Positions 10,939 through 21,061 of a DNA stretch of 54,471 nt are shown here, piece after piece. The position numbers and the translations under genes were made by a program. This stretch comes from Pilatotrama ljubarskyi (lineage: Eukaryota > Basidiomycota > Agaricomycetes > Polyporales > Polyporaceae): positions 1 through 54,471 of the forward strand of contig MU277771.1 in the NCBI GenBank assembly GCA_022385805.1. Reading direction: 5' to 3'. The notes beneath the pieces were generated by a model. That model was not told the DNA's origin. It searched no databases and was given only the letters and a program-made list of their open reading frames with translations. Positions within the stretch are counted from its first letter, which is position 1. Each line of letters opens with the position of its first letter.

Positions 10939-11929
10939 ATGCCCCGGCGCCCAGTGTCTGCTGCCGGTGCATGGGTCGACTCCGAGTCCCCTTCCCGACC
11001 ACCTGAGTTGATGCTGCACATGTTGCCCGCAATGCTCCCGTCCGGTCAACCAGCTCTGAGCATTCTCAACCTGAACACCCTCGGAGTATATGGCGTCGGC
11101 GCCCCGGATTGCTTTGCGCATATAGTCGGCCACCGGCTCCCCATCGTCGAGGTCATCATCTATCACGCTCACGGTCAGAAGACCACAGTTGTCGTTGTCG
11201 CAGACGCGCAGGCTTTGTCAAAGTCTCTTCTAGTCCTCCCTGAATGCGCGCCTTTCGGGCCCAAGAAGATCATCTCATCAACGCTTCAAGCTCCAGTCCT
11301 CACGATTCAGAGTGGTTCAACGGAGCGGGCACGGTTCACGGCGGCTGCCTCTGCTACCTCATAGATAAGCCATGCGTTCGCCTCCAGCCATCCGGGAACA
11401 CGTCACTCAATACTACCGCAGCTGTGCGTCTTTCCCGCTCATCGCCCTTGGAATCATGCACGATATCAACGGCGTCAGAGTACATCAAGCGATCAACATC
11501 TTCTTTCATGCCCCGACAGCCATGTGAGCGTGCTCAGCGCAAGATGCACGCTCACGAAGCGTCTTCTTCACCTCTCACTCTTAATCCGCGTTGGCTCCGA
11601 ATCCCCCAGAGATACCGCCATGAGAATGACAAACACGCCTGTTACCATCGAAAGCCGCCAGCGTATCATGAGGTCGAGATGCGAGGTTAGTCCGCGTCCC
11701 TGTGTCTTGCCCGGCGGGAACCTTGCATACATGTTCCCGGACGACGTCCCTCTTGACGCCGTACCCGCACGCTTGCGAAAACCAGGTCACGGACGAAGAG
11801 GCGGGAGAAATGGTAGCCTCGGCGCTGCTCAGCAAGATTATGCAGCCAACTCTACGGAATGCGCGTCTTCATAAGTTGCGAACGGCACTGCACGGCTATC
11901 GGGTTATCGGGCGTTCGAAACACCAGTGA
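10939..11929 (+). pseudogene. Second hotdog thioesterase copy, decayed
   Basis: Inverted paralogue of the gene at 1736-2620. Matching pieces occur in order: MPRRPVSAAGAWVDSES, NLNTLGVYGVGAPDCFAH, VVVVADAQA, FNGAGTVHGGCLCYLIDK, CASFPLIALGIMHDINGV, IDTAMRMTNTPVTIESR, VTDEEAGEMVASALLSK. Two splice donors seem lost. After ADAQA no GT in the right phase is present. After LIDK the expected AAGTGAGT is replaced by AAGCCATG. Codons around the first loop are reshuffled, and the usual stop is gone, adding about 20 residues to TGA at 11927-11929. The catalytic HGG region survives, but a full product is unlikely. Confidence 0.65.
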
Positions 11930-12291
11930 AGTATCCTTGCGCTCCGGCGTGAATGCGGTGAATGGACAGCCGGCGGCTCTCAGAACTTACAACGGGAGCT
12001 TCGCTCTGTAGCAGTATGTATCGGCGATGCAGTTGCAGGAATAATATCGCGGGCAACCCATCTGGCCTTAACAACATGGACCGAGTCCTGACGGGTGCTC
12101 GTGAACTCTCCAAGCATTCGGGACGGGCTTCTTCTGCGCTCGACGCCCTTCCACGGGACCTTATGAGAGATGACGCCGTATGTCCTTCTCTGCGCCGTGC
12201 ACCTCGGTCAGTCCGCCCAACTGCATTTTGTCCCAAGTACAGCCCTCACCGACGTATCTCAGCCCTCGACACTTGAACAGCTCCTTTCACG

Positions 12292-13077
12292 ATGGATCCA
12301 TCCGCTACCATATACACCAAACTGTTTCTCCGCCTATACAGCTTCATCGTCCTTACCCTGTCCAATAGTTACGCCTGGTGCTGTCCCACGCGCTCTATAC
12401 TCCTCCCATTCTACGTGCAGCATATTGGCGAGCATGCGCACCTCGAAATTGGCGTCGGCACCGGCTACTATCCCGCCGCTTCAGTCGCAGAACTATCAAA
12501 GGTCAAGCTGGTTACTCTGGTCGACCTCAATCCGAACACCCTTGCGCATGCGAAGACCGCCCTATCGCGGGCGGGGTTCACCGGCCAAATCGACACCGTC
12601 GAACAGAGCATTTTCGATCCGCTTCCACAGGGATTGCATGGGATGTACGACTCGATCGCGCTCTACTATCTCTTCCACTGCTTGCCCGGAGCGTTTCCGA
12701 AGAAGGCGACAGACGTGTTCGCCAACGTCATCCCTGCGCTCGCCCCAGGAGGCACCGTCTACGGCTCGACAGTCCTGGGCAGAGGCGTGGCCCCCAACTG
12801 GATTGGCAGGCAGCTGCTCAAGTACCACAACCACACAGGAGTGTTTTCGAACTTGGGAGACAGCGAGGGAGCGCTACGTGAAGCTCTCGGGGACGCGTTC
12901 CTGGACTACGACGTCCGCGTAGTCGGGTTGGTCGCCCTGTTCTGGGCGCGCAACCCCAAAGCGGCCACTGGGACCCGAGGTGCGTCGTGCATGACCTGCG
13001 TGTTTGTCATGGCATTCTTGACCCAGAATTTCCTTCAGGATAACGGGGATGCCGCGTATGAATCGAACACGGCTTGA
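12292..13077 (+). CDS. Class I SAM-dependent methyltransferase
   Basis: One uninterrupted 261-residue frame. It opens with the IYTKLFLRLYSFIVLTLSN segment seen in a small family of stand-alone methyltransferases associated with natural-product clusters. Motif I is HLEIGVGTGYY (near residue 49), the acidic end of beta-2 is TLVDLNPNTL, and FDPLPQ followed by YDSIALYYLFHCLPG forms motif IV and its helix. ALAPGGTVYGSTVLG gives the post-IV strand. The last 35 residues after FWARNPK are unlike the family and may be an altered tail. There is no signal peptide, so it is cytosolic. The acceptor atom (O, N or C) cannot be read from the sequence. It is one of the few fully open genes in the eroded 1.7-18 kb part and a plausible tailoring enzyme for the PKS product. 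Confidence 0.8.
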   Translation: MDPSATIYTKLFLRLYSFIVLTLSNSYAWCCPTRSILLPFYVQHIGEHAHLEIGVGTGYYPAASVAELSKVKLVTLVDLNPNTLAHAKTALSRAGFTGQIDTVEQSIFDPLPQGLHGMYDSIALYYLFHCLPGAFPKKATDVFANVIPALAPGGTVYGSTVLGRGVAPNWIGRQLLKYHNHTGVFSNLGDSEGALREALGDAFLDYDVRVVGLVALFWARNPKAATGTRGASCMTCVFVMAFLTQNFLQDNGDAAYESNTA

Positions 13078-14396
13078 TACACTATGGTGGCTAAACGTCA
13101 TGAACCATGCTCCTGCTTTCAACTGTCATTGACGATTGACATGCCAGTGCACTCTCGGGGAGACACAGCAATCCAAATGGTACCGTTTAAACGCGTCGCA
13201 TCTCCTGCCACCATACCAACAGCTTTGTCCGTAAGGCTACTATTCTCCGAGAGGTCGTAGATAGTCTTGCCCGTCTGTGCATATAAAATTCCTCGTCATG
13301 TCTCTTTGTCTCCAGTGTCGGCCGAGCGGATGAAGATGACAATCTATCTTGTTCCAGAAAACAGAGCCATAGACCACGCAAACAATGATGATACTGGCTG
13401 GTCCGACGACAGTGCCTTGGCCAGGCGGTTGAGTACCACTGCCAGTGTCAGCTAGGGATGGCCCGGGTATCCCAGAATTCCCTCGGAGCAAGTGGAACGC
13501 ACGGCGACAGCGGCGCATTGCTGAGCTAGAATAACTGATCAGCTTCAGAATTCTGCTCGGCGTGCATTAGTGCGGAGGAGATCGGACTCGGTATGATGCC
13601 CTCGGCAGACATTCAGTCTGCGCCGAAACATCGGGCCATCTGCCACCTCGGCTGAGCGCGCAAGGGTGTGTTCCAATTCCCTGGCTTCCGATTGAACTCT
13701 CAGTGGCACCAAGACTCGTCCGGCGGGCTTCGCTCCCGGATCATCTGCAGGCTGCAGGGGTTATCGAACGCCTCAAGTCAAGCATGACGGCTTCCATCCC
13801 TCATCTCTGAAAGATGTGTAGGCGCGAGGTCTTACTTCCATCTCTTCTTGTCAGGATATGCGTCCCTACAGCCACATGCGGTGAACTCTATGTCAAGATC
13901 AAACGGGGCACGTACGCTCGCAAGCGCTGTAGGGCGTTGTGGTGGCGTGTACTTCAAGAAGGCGCTAGCCTTGACTGTGCGACGCGAACCCCGGGAACCG
14001 CTAGGTGCCCTGGCTGTTTTTTTCCTGCTTGCTATTCTTACTGGCAACAGTTTCGTCATCGCAGGCCGTCCAGAGCAATCTCAACACTTGATATCATCAA
14101 GACGGGGCTATGTGGCGTCGCTTGCGATCATCATACCCTGCCGAACCGCAAAGTGACCGATACGCATAGCCCTGATGCTATCCGCGTGGTCGAGGGGCGC
14201 CGGCGAGCACCTGTACATGGAAAGCAGAGCAGTAGTAGTATATGTAGGAGACGTGCTGAGGCGTTTCAGAGTAGTCACCTAGCAATTCGTGTTCGTACAC
14301 GCCCCCTTCGCCTTGTCTTCCTTTCGACATTCGCGACCTGTCTTCAGTCCCGCCAACGTACAAGCATACTCGCTTCTTCCGGTACTTTGTGTCCGA
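13078..14396. other. Intergenic region, no recognised gene
   Basis: Several open frames exist, including a minus-strand hydrophobic stretch (VVGPASIIIVCVVYGSVFWN, near 13360-13420) and a plus-strand one (ALAVFFLLAILTGNSFVIAG, near 14010-14070). Neither links to a family I know or to convincing exons. They may be transmembrane fragments of decayed genes. Confidence 0.4.
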
Positions 14397-15998
14397 ATGA
14401 GTGAATCCGTCAACGTCGCGGAATTGTAAGCGCACCTTGCAGCCTTCGTTCAGGGAGTCAAAGCTGACAGGCTGGGTACTGCACGACTGCAGGGCTGGTC
14501 CGCAGGTGCGTCGTTTTCACTGCGAGTCATGCGAGTGGCCTTCCCTCTCACACAGCGCCTCAGCTTCTAGGCCAGTTCATCAACTGGGGACTCATGGGAG
14601 CACTCTCTGTGCAGACTTGTAAGCAGACACTCGGTGAAGATAGTCGTCCTGTCTAGCTGAGAATTTCGGCGGGCAGATCTGTACCACATCACCTTCCCTC
14701 AGGATCCGCTCTCTATACGATGCTTCGGTACATTCCTCCTCTTGGACATTCACGGCTGATTATCTGAGAGTTCATCTGCCATGCTCAGTGTATGGCCTGT
14801 TCGCATTCGAATGGGTTCAGACTGGCCTGATTATTGAGAACTCGTTCGACGTATTCGTATACAATTTCGGCAACGTACCGAACATGCTCAAGTTCCATAA
14901 CTCGTGGTTCAGCGTACCCGTGATGTGTGGCATCGTTTCTGCCGCAGTGCAAATTTTCTACTCCCGGAGGATCTATGTGTTGAGCGGCTCCCTGTCGCTC
15001 GCTAGTCTCATTTGCGTGGTGAGTAGTTACCTGGCCTGAGAGATGATGCGAACATTTGCCTAGCTTGGCTGACCGATGATGCGGCCGCATTAGCTTGCCT
15101 TGACGCAAGGCTCAGCAGCAATCGCAAGTGGTGTTCTAGTGAGTACCATCACGCACGATTGGCTTGGAGTGCTCACCATGCCCATATCCTCCTTCGCGAC
15201 AGCTCAAACTCATCCGCAGTGCGTCAGACCAAGCGGCGACAACCCCTGCCATCGCTGTACGTGTCATCAGCCCCCCAATCAACCTACTGCTGAAACACGC
15301 TCTGTCAGACTTGGCTGGGCGGAAGTGCTCTCGTCGATATTATCATCGCAGTGACTATGACGATCCTAGTAGGTCGCTAGTGACCACATCCGCTGGTTAT
15401 TGACCGCTCAACCTACTGCAGCTGCTGAAGACGAGAACAGGATTCAGACGTTCTGACACCCTCGTGAATAAGCTTGTGCGGCTCGTGATTGAGTCGGGGA
15501 CCATCACGGCGAGCGTGGCCATCGTCGATGTGGTGATGTTCGTGGCGCTCCCAAACACGCTGTACCACGAGTGTCCTGCCCTCGTGCTCGCCAAGCTGTG
15601 AGTAATTTGCTTCTGTGCTTCCGGCACCTACTTGAACCTACTGGCACTGCTGGATCCGATCCGTGTTGACGGGTGTTGACGGGCATAGGTACGCGAACAT
15701 GATGATGGCATCCCTCAACAACCGCGCATTCTTGCAACAAGGCACCATGGACACCTCAGCTATCCATACTACGTCCGGATTTGCTCCGTCCTCGAGCAGT
15801 GGACGTCGCCACATAGGACACAGCGTGTCGGAGATGGACACAGTGGTTCGTATGGATGTGCTGAAGGAGACGGACGGGGACTATCCGCTAGTGGAATACC
15901 CGGTAAGTTGTCTGCGATGAAGAATTGATACTTTCAGAACGACTGATTGAGCGCTATTTTCCGTCGCGCAGAAGAGAAACATGGCCTCCGTCGTATGA
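14397..15998 (+). CDS. DUF6534 multi-pass membrane protein
   Basis: Ten exons splice in phase to about 335 residues: 14397-14425, 14527-14618, 14677-14727, 14789-15018, 15094-15168, 15203-15256, 15309-15368, 15422-15597, 15689-15902, 15972-15998. The product matches the agaricomycete DUF6534 plan. QLLGQFINWGLMGALSVQTY is followed by FEWVQTGLIIENSF, then IVSAAVQIFYSRRIYVLSG, WLGGSALVDIIIAVTMTILL, LLKTRTGFRRSDTLVNKLVR and YANMMMASLNNRAF. Roughly seven membrane spans are expected, with a hydrophilic, serine-rich C-terminus. The biochemical function is unknown for the whole family. Least certain are the first exon, its join at 14527, and the last 27-nt exon. Position inside the PKS neighbourhood may be incidental. 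Confidence 0.7.
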
Positions 15999-15999
15999 G

Positions 16000-16280
16000 C
16001 TAGCGAGAAATTAGGAGGCAGAAAGGGGCGCGACAGATCGTAGATATATGTGACTGAAAATAGTCATCAAAATCGTTTCTGAGTATCACTTTTTGACACT
16101 GTTGCTGCAAAAATTTTGCTTCGAAACCGGTTTGTAATTGTAGGTAAACACTATTTAGGGCTGACAGTATCAATACCTTGGGCACTTGCCACCAAAAAAG
16201 CTTGGAAAAAACTCTATGCCTGGGTTATCATACAGGGCGGCTTGAGCGCTTATTATAAGATCCCATTTTCTGGCTTACAT
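16000..16280. other. AT-rich island
   Basis: This stretch has many A and T runs (for example caaaaattttgc and ccaaaaaagc), unlike the GC-rich surroundings. It contains no recognisable coding exon. It begins directly after the DUF6534 stop and ends sharply at a CG-rich border near 16285. It could be inserted or relaxed-composition DNA. The flank to 16743 has nothing recognisable. Confidence 0.5.
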
Positions 16281-16743
16281 GCGGGACGCCCGCCGCGTCA
16301 CGCAGGCACCTGAGGCACGTCAGCGGCATACCTCTTGCACGTCGGTCGGCGTCAGCCTCGCCGATGATAACCCTCAACATATCACTTGGTTGCACATTAC
16401 TAATGTAACCAGAACGAATGCCGAAGGTGCGGGAAGCTGCTAAGTAGTACCTGCTATTGTCAGGCCCCGGCCCGCCGCGACTGGTGTCGGTATCTGGCCG
16501 CGGCGCGCGACAAACATGGGCGAGCGTGAGCGTCGTCTGTCGACTTAGACTACGACTGGGAGCCGCCCCCATCTGCTGTAAGTATTCAAGGTTGATTGTC
16601 ATCAAACCGTCCTCTATAGTCTCAGCTTAGTGTCGGTCGGGAGGAGGCCCGCTGATGCAGATACAGCTGCCGCGTCCTAGATGCAGTCTCTGCAACTGTA
16701 CATGCCACCGTGAGCCACCTGAAGTCAACTGGCTGCTTACAGT

Positions 16744-17290
16744 CTCACCCATCAAGCCCGCGAATCCACTCGCTTCTGGTCGGTCGGTGGACTCGAGTCT
16801 CGAATAGTGGTGCCGCCACTTGGACTGCTAGTGAGGGTGTCCCGTGCGAACATGGATTGGTCAATATCGGCCCTGTTGCTTCGGACCCGATGCGGGTTGC
16901 GTTCAAGCGGTCGGACGTATGGGTGCGCCTGAGGACTCCGAGGGCAGGAAATATCAAGCTTCAGATTGCGCACCCCGGAGTCTTTGTCGCCCGAGGAGGG
17001 ACAGCATGGAGCTCGATGAGTCTGCACCGTTCTCTGAACCGTCCCCGTCCTCGCCGCTTACAAAGCATTTCCGGGATATCTCTCGAGGTCCCGTACTGCG
17101 TACGTGCTGCATGCCGCGGCCCGTGGTAGACATTGTGGAGCGAATATCGGCCCTTGCGCTCTGGCGGATATCTCTGGAGAAGTGGAGCGCGATACAGAAG
17201 GCTGCTGTAGTCAGCGCAGCTAGCGCCTTCTCCGGACATGTGGCAGCTACCCATGGCACAGCGAGGAACGTCGAGGCCGAGAGAGTCGTA
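16744..17290 (+). pseudogene. Decayed copy of the LysM-protein tail
   Basis: Nucleotide and frame-shuffled protein similarity runs colinear with the tail of the gene at 4433-6091. SPIKPAN corresponds to LPIKPAT, and the PESLSPEEGQ region to PGSFSPEGRD. The LTKHFRDISRGP region matches PTKHRRD, and CALADISGEVERDTEG matches YALADVAGGELERPREG. Stops and frame changes separate these blocks, and the N-terminal part with the LysM module is absent. With the thioesterase relic, this shows that the 1.7-6 kb block was duplicated before decay. Confidence 0.6.
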
Positions 17291-17658
17291 GTCACTTGCG
17301 GATATTCTGCTGCTTTCACCCAGTTCAGAGTTCGCGCCGGTGTAATATATGGAGCCTGAGGGCGTCGAGGAGGCTCAATCAGGCCGGCCGTCCTTCTGAT
17401 GTACGACTACGCCGCTCGCGGAAGACGCAGGCCAAATGTAGCTGCGAACACTTCTTCCCTTTCATTCAGGCTGTATGTATGCCTCGATATCACCGCCGAG
17501 GGCTACTCCTCAGGCCTGTTGCAACAGGGGCCCCGCAAAGTCTACCTAAGACAAGGACGAGCGGCCTGCGTGCGGCAACTTGAAGTTATGGTTTTGCACC
17601 CACGCGAAGCTTGCAGCCATGTGCGTCATGATGTTGGCTTCTGACCACAGGATGGACT

Positions 17659-17723
17659 CGCGAAGACGTCTTAAGTCACATCGCAGCCTCCGAAGCTGTG
17701 ACGTGACTTGATACGTCTTCGCG
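17659..17723. repeat. 29-bp inverted repeat hairpin
   Basis: The arms 17659-17687 and 17695-17723 are complementary at 25 of 29 positions around a 7-nt loop (ctccgaa). The outer cgcgaagacgt is perfectly paired. It lies 3' of the second GMC gene. It is too long to be chance in a short region. It may be the core of a miniature transposable element or a structured transcript end. Confidence 0.65.
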
Positions 17724-17949
17724 GGCGTAACTTTGTTGCTTCAGCACTTGAAATGAATAGAAGGGATTCTCTTCCTTGGGTCACATATCAGCATGTTCTA
17801 CGTAGACGGTACAATTGTCACAATATCTCTGATGTCGATAGCTCTATCCTACGCTGCTTGACCACTTCCGCGTACCGCTACGGTTTCACCGTCTCGATGG
17901 TATCAGCCGCTCGCCCCCGCAAGTCTGAACCCGACAGGGTGAGAACGAA

Positions 17950-20900
17950 TCATCCTTGCATACCGTGGTCGACTTTGATGATGTCCGCCGCTGATAGACG
18001 CGAAGCGTCAGAAGCAGGAGCAACACATATCACTCCGTGACCAACCTACCTTGCTCGGCGATCGCATACACAGTGGCTGCGTAAGGCAAGATTCACACCG
18101 TCGTTCGAATGAGTCCGTTCCGTGAGCATGGGATAAATCTAATATCGAACCTTGCGTGTGGGTGGTGACCTGGAGTGGTAGAATGGAAAGGTCGACGACG
18201 CGGATATTGTCTGTTCCATATACCTTGGAAGTTTGGTGATGAGAACGAGCATCACACTCGAAGCAGTTAGATGGCATGCCTTAAGCTTCGGGTCGACCAC
18301 CCCACCACAGTTCTTCGGAAGCATGGAGAGGCTGCCACACGTGTCTGTTATCGGAGATGAGCTTTCGCTGGTCTGAACCTTCAGATGTACCTCCCCCACT
18401 TACGCCAGACGGTCTCGACGTGGTCTCGTATATACTCTGGCAACGGCTAACGGTCAGATGGCTGTGGAGATGTATAGAGAGGGGACTATACCTCGAATTT
18501 GCGCATCAGTTGAGACCGAGTTGCCGGGCGCCACCTCCGTGACCACCAGGTTGCTGAAGGGAGGGGTCTGGACTACTTTGCGGGCGAACTTCCATGCCTC
18601 TACGAGAATATCTAGGTCAGCACTTTGGGCGAGGTACTGCGGGTCGACGGCGGGCTGGGTCAAGGGGTCGGAGGAAGCAACGTGCTGTTGAAAATAGGTG
18701 TGAGACCGTGATTTGGACGTGACTTATAGGATGAACTCACGATCGTTCCACGGGAAAAGGGGTGGAGTAAGGTAGGAAGAATTGCGATAATCGGCACGGT
18801 GGCAGCTGTATGATCATAATGTCGGCGTGGAGCTCTCGTCTTTGGCTGGACGACAGCAGTTCAGAGCTACGTGCCTTCCGGCTTGAACGAGAATGGGGCA
18901 ACCATGAGTTCGACATCAGGAACGTTCGGATCCTTGAGGAGCTTGAGCTGATACTCATATTGTTCCTTCAGGCCTGGCGGGTAGGACGCCTCTTCGCGCG
19001 CCAACTTCGCTTCGAGTTCACGGATGATATCATCTGCATGGTCAGAAAACTTCTGCAAGGGCACGAAGTTGAGCCCAGTGAAGGCGAGACTGAGGGGTTC
19101 CTTGAAGTCGGGGCTGCGTATTTCCCATACAGTCAGCCTGTGTCACACATTGAAGGATGCGGAGAAGTCGCCTCACTCAGACTTGACGAGCTTCGCGCGG
19201 AAGGACGGGTCGCGGAGAAGATCGCTGGTGATGATGTTGTGACCGTCGTGCATCACTATCGCCGGCATCAATCGTCAAAGGTCGGCGCTCTCTCCCACAG
19301 TACTCACGAAATGCCAGAGCGTTGTGTACGATATGCTCCTGCACGTTTTCGCCGACACCAGGCAGATCAAGGTGCACAGAGACGCCGAGCGGCTCGAGCA
19401 AACTGCGATTTCCGATGCCGCTGAGCTCGAGTATCTGGGGCGATTTGATAGCACTGTACTCTGACCTCAGTATTCATCCGGATCACCGTTCAGATCTGCC
19501 AAAAAACTGACCCCGCCGAAAGTATGACTTCCCTTGCCACGTTCACGACGTGTCCAGTCTCGCCGTGTTGGAATTCAACCCCGCGTGCGGCGACTGCATC
19601 TCCCGTGCCACGAGAGTGCGAGATGATGATCTTGGTAACGTATGCCTCCGTCAACACATGCAGGTTTGGGCGGTCGATGGCAGGGAGTAGATAGGCCTAT
19701 GCACAATTTGTGTAAGCGCTGTAGGGATTGGAGCCGTGCAACGCATGCTCGGAAGGCGCATCGACGTACGTTAGCCGCATAGCTTCGCGTCTCCGTCGTG
19801 GGGTCAATCACGGAGACGGCCTTCCATGCGCCCATCGCATCTCCGCTCAGCTGTGAATATGGTGTGAGATTGTCTTCTCAAATCCGAGCTCGAGGAATGG
19901 GCAATGAGCACCACGTACGGTGTCGTTGCTTGTAGTGATGCCGTGTTTCTCAAGGCTCTGCGAAGGGTCTGAGCGGTGCAGAATGGCAACGGTTAAAAAT
20001 GATACGTACCATCCTGAATGGTATCTCCGCCCCAGAGGTCGTTCGCGCGAAGGAAATAGGAAGCGGACCTTTGGACGGTCGGTCATCATGGGACAACAAG
20101 TAAACGTGGATATGAGGGTCTGTGACGAACCATCGAAACCTACTGCTTCTTCCTTATACTTGTCTTCCATACGTGCTTTGGAAGACGAACAAAACCTATA
20201 TGAACCTGGTTCAAACATCATCCAAATGGACACAGTCGGCCACCGAGCTACTTCTCTGTCTTCTTGGAGTACTCATAGAATCGCTCCCAATTCCATCCTT
20301 GATTGCCCAATGCTTCCAGGGCTGTACACAGAACTACGTGAGCATCGTAGACGATGAAGACGCTAGTACACGAAGGTCACCTTCGATATCCTCTCTCTGG
20401 GGCCTCGTCCACATCAGGAAATTCATTGCGGAGCTTCCTCCCAATCCCTTGCCTCTGTAAGGCGAGCTGTGAGCTTTGAGCTCGCAAGCCGAAAAGAAGA
20501 CGGTGATCGAAGAAGTGGTGACATGCACGACGTAGTGGTACGGTATGCGAGAGAGACTTGAAGCTATAGCCCTGAGTCTCAAGACTACTCACCGGCTCCA
20601 CACCGAGACCCTGCCGTTCGCATCCTTTTGTGGGACGGTGGTGAACTTCCAGTCGTACTCGGGGTCCATAAACTGCCGCATCCATCCTTGCACACTCACT
20701 GCAGAAGTTGGTCAACGGGAAATTGACCGCGGACGGAGCGTATACAGACCGACGAGCTCATCGTTGAAGTGGGCTTTGCCAGCTTCAAGGACAGCAACGC
20801 TGACGTTCGGATCCTCGCTCAGTCGGGCAGCGAGAGTCAGACCGGCCGTCTGTAACAGATTTCGTTGTGATCATGAGTGAGTAGACGGTCGAAGTGTTAA

Positions 20901-21061
20901 CGATGCACACTTACTCCTCCACCTGATTGACGGGCGAGAATGCGTGCGGATTCCGCATCAGTAAACAATTACCGACAGGACTGAAGGGAATCATCACCGA
21001 TCACGACAAAATCAAACGTTTGGTTTGCGATATCGGCGATCTTGGCTAGCTTCTGGTCCAT
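17950..21061 (-). CDS. GMC oxidoreductase (choline-dehydrogenase/alcohol-oxidase-like), many exons
   Basis: FAD-dependent alcohol oxidation is predicted. Reading from the ATG at 21061: DIANQTFDFVVIG, then IGGGTAGLTLAARLSEDPN assembled across an 8-nt micro-exon (20915-20922), VAVLEAGKAHF, MDPEYDWKFTTVPQKDANGR, RGKGLGGSSAMNFLMWTRP, LEALGNQGWNWERFYEYSKK, GPLPISFARTTSGAEIPFQ, VILSAGSIKSPQ near 19445-19530, SVHLDLPGVGENVQEH, VWHTCGSLSMLPKN with the catalytic histidine completed by a splice, YGTDNIRVVDLSILPLQ, and HTQATVYAIAEQA at the end. I find no frame break. There is no signal peptide, unlike GMC gene 1, so it is probably intracellular. One intron (18224-18279) appears to be GC-AG. It is divergent from the PKS and is the strongest tailoring candidate. 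Confidence 0.75.

Noticed and set aside
18300..18420. Apparent loss of the catalytic histidine in GMC gene 2 (frame reads TDTCGS)
   Set aside because: Splicing GTAAGT...AACAG joins GTCTGGC to ACACG and restores VWHTCGS with the histidine.
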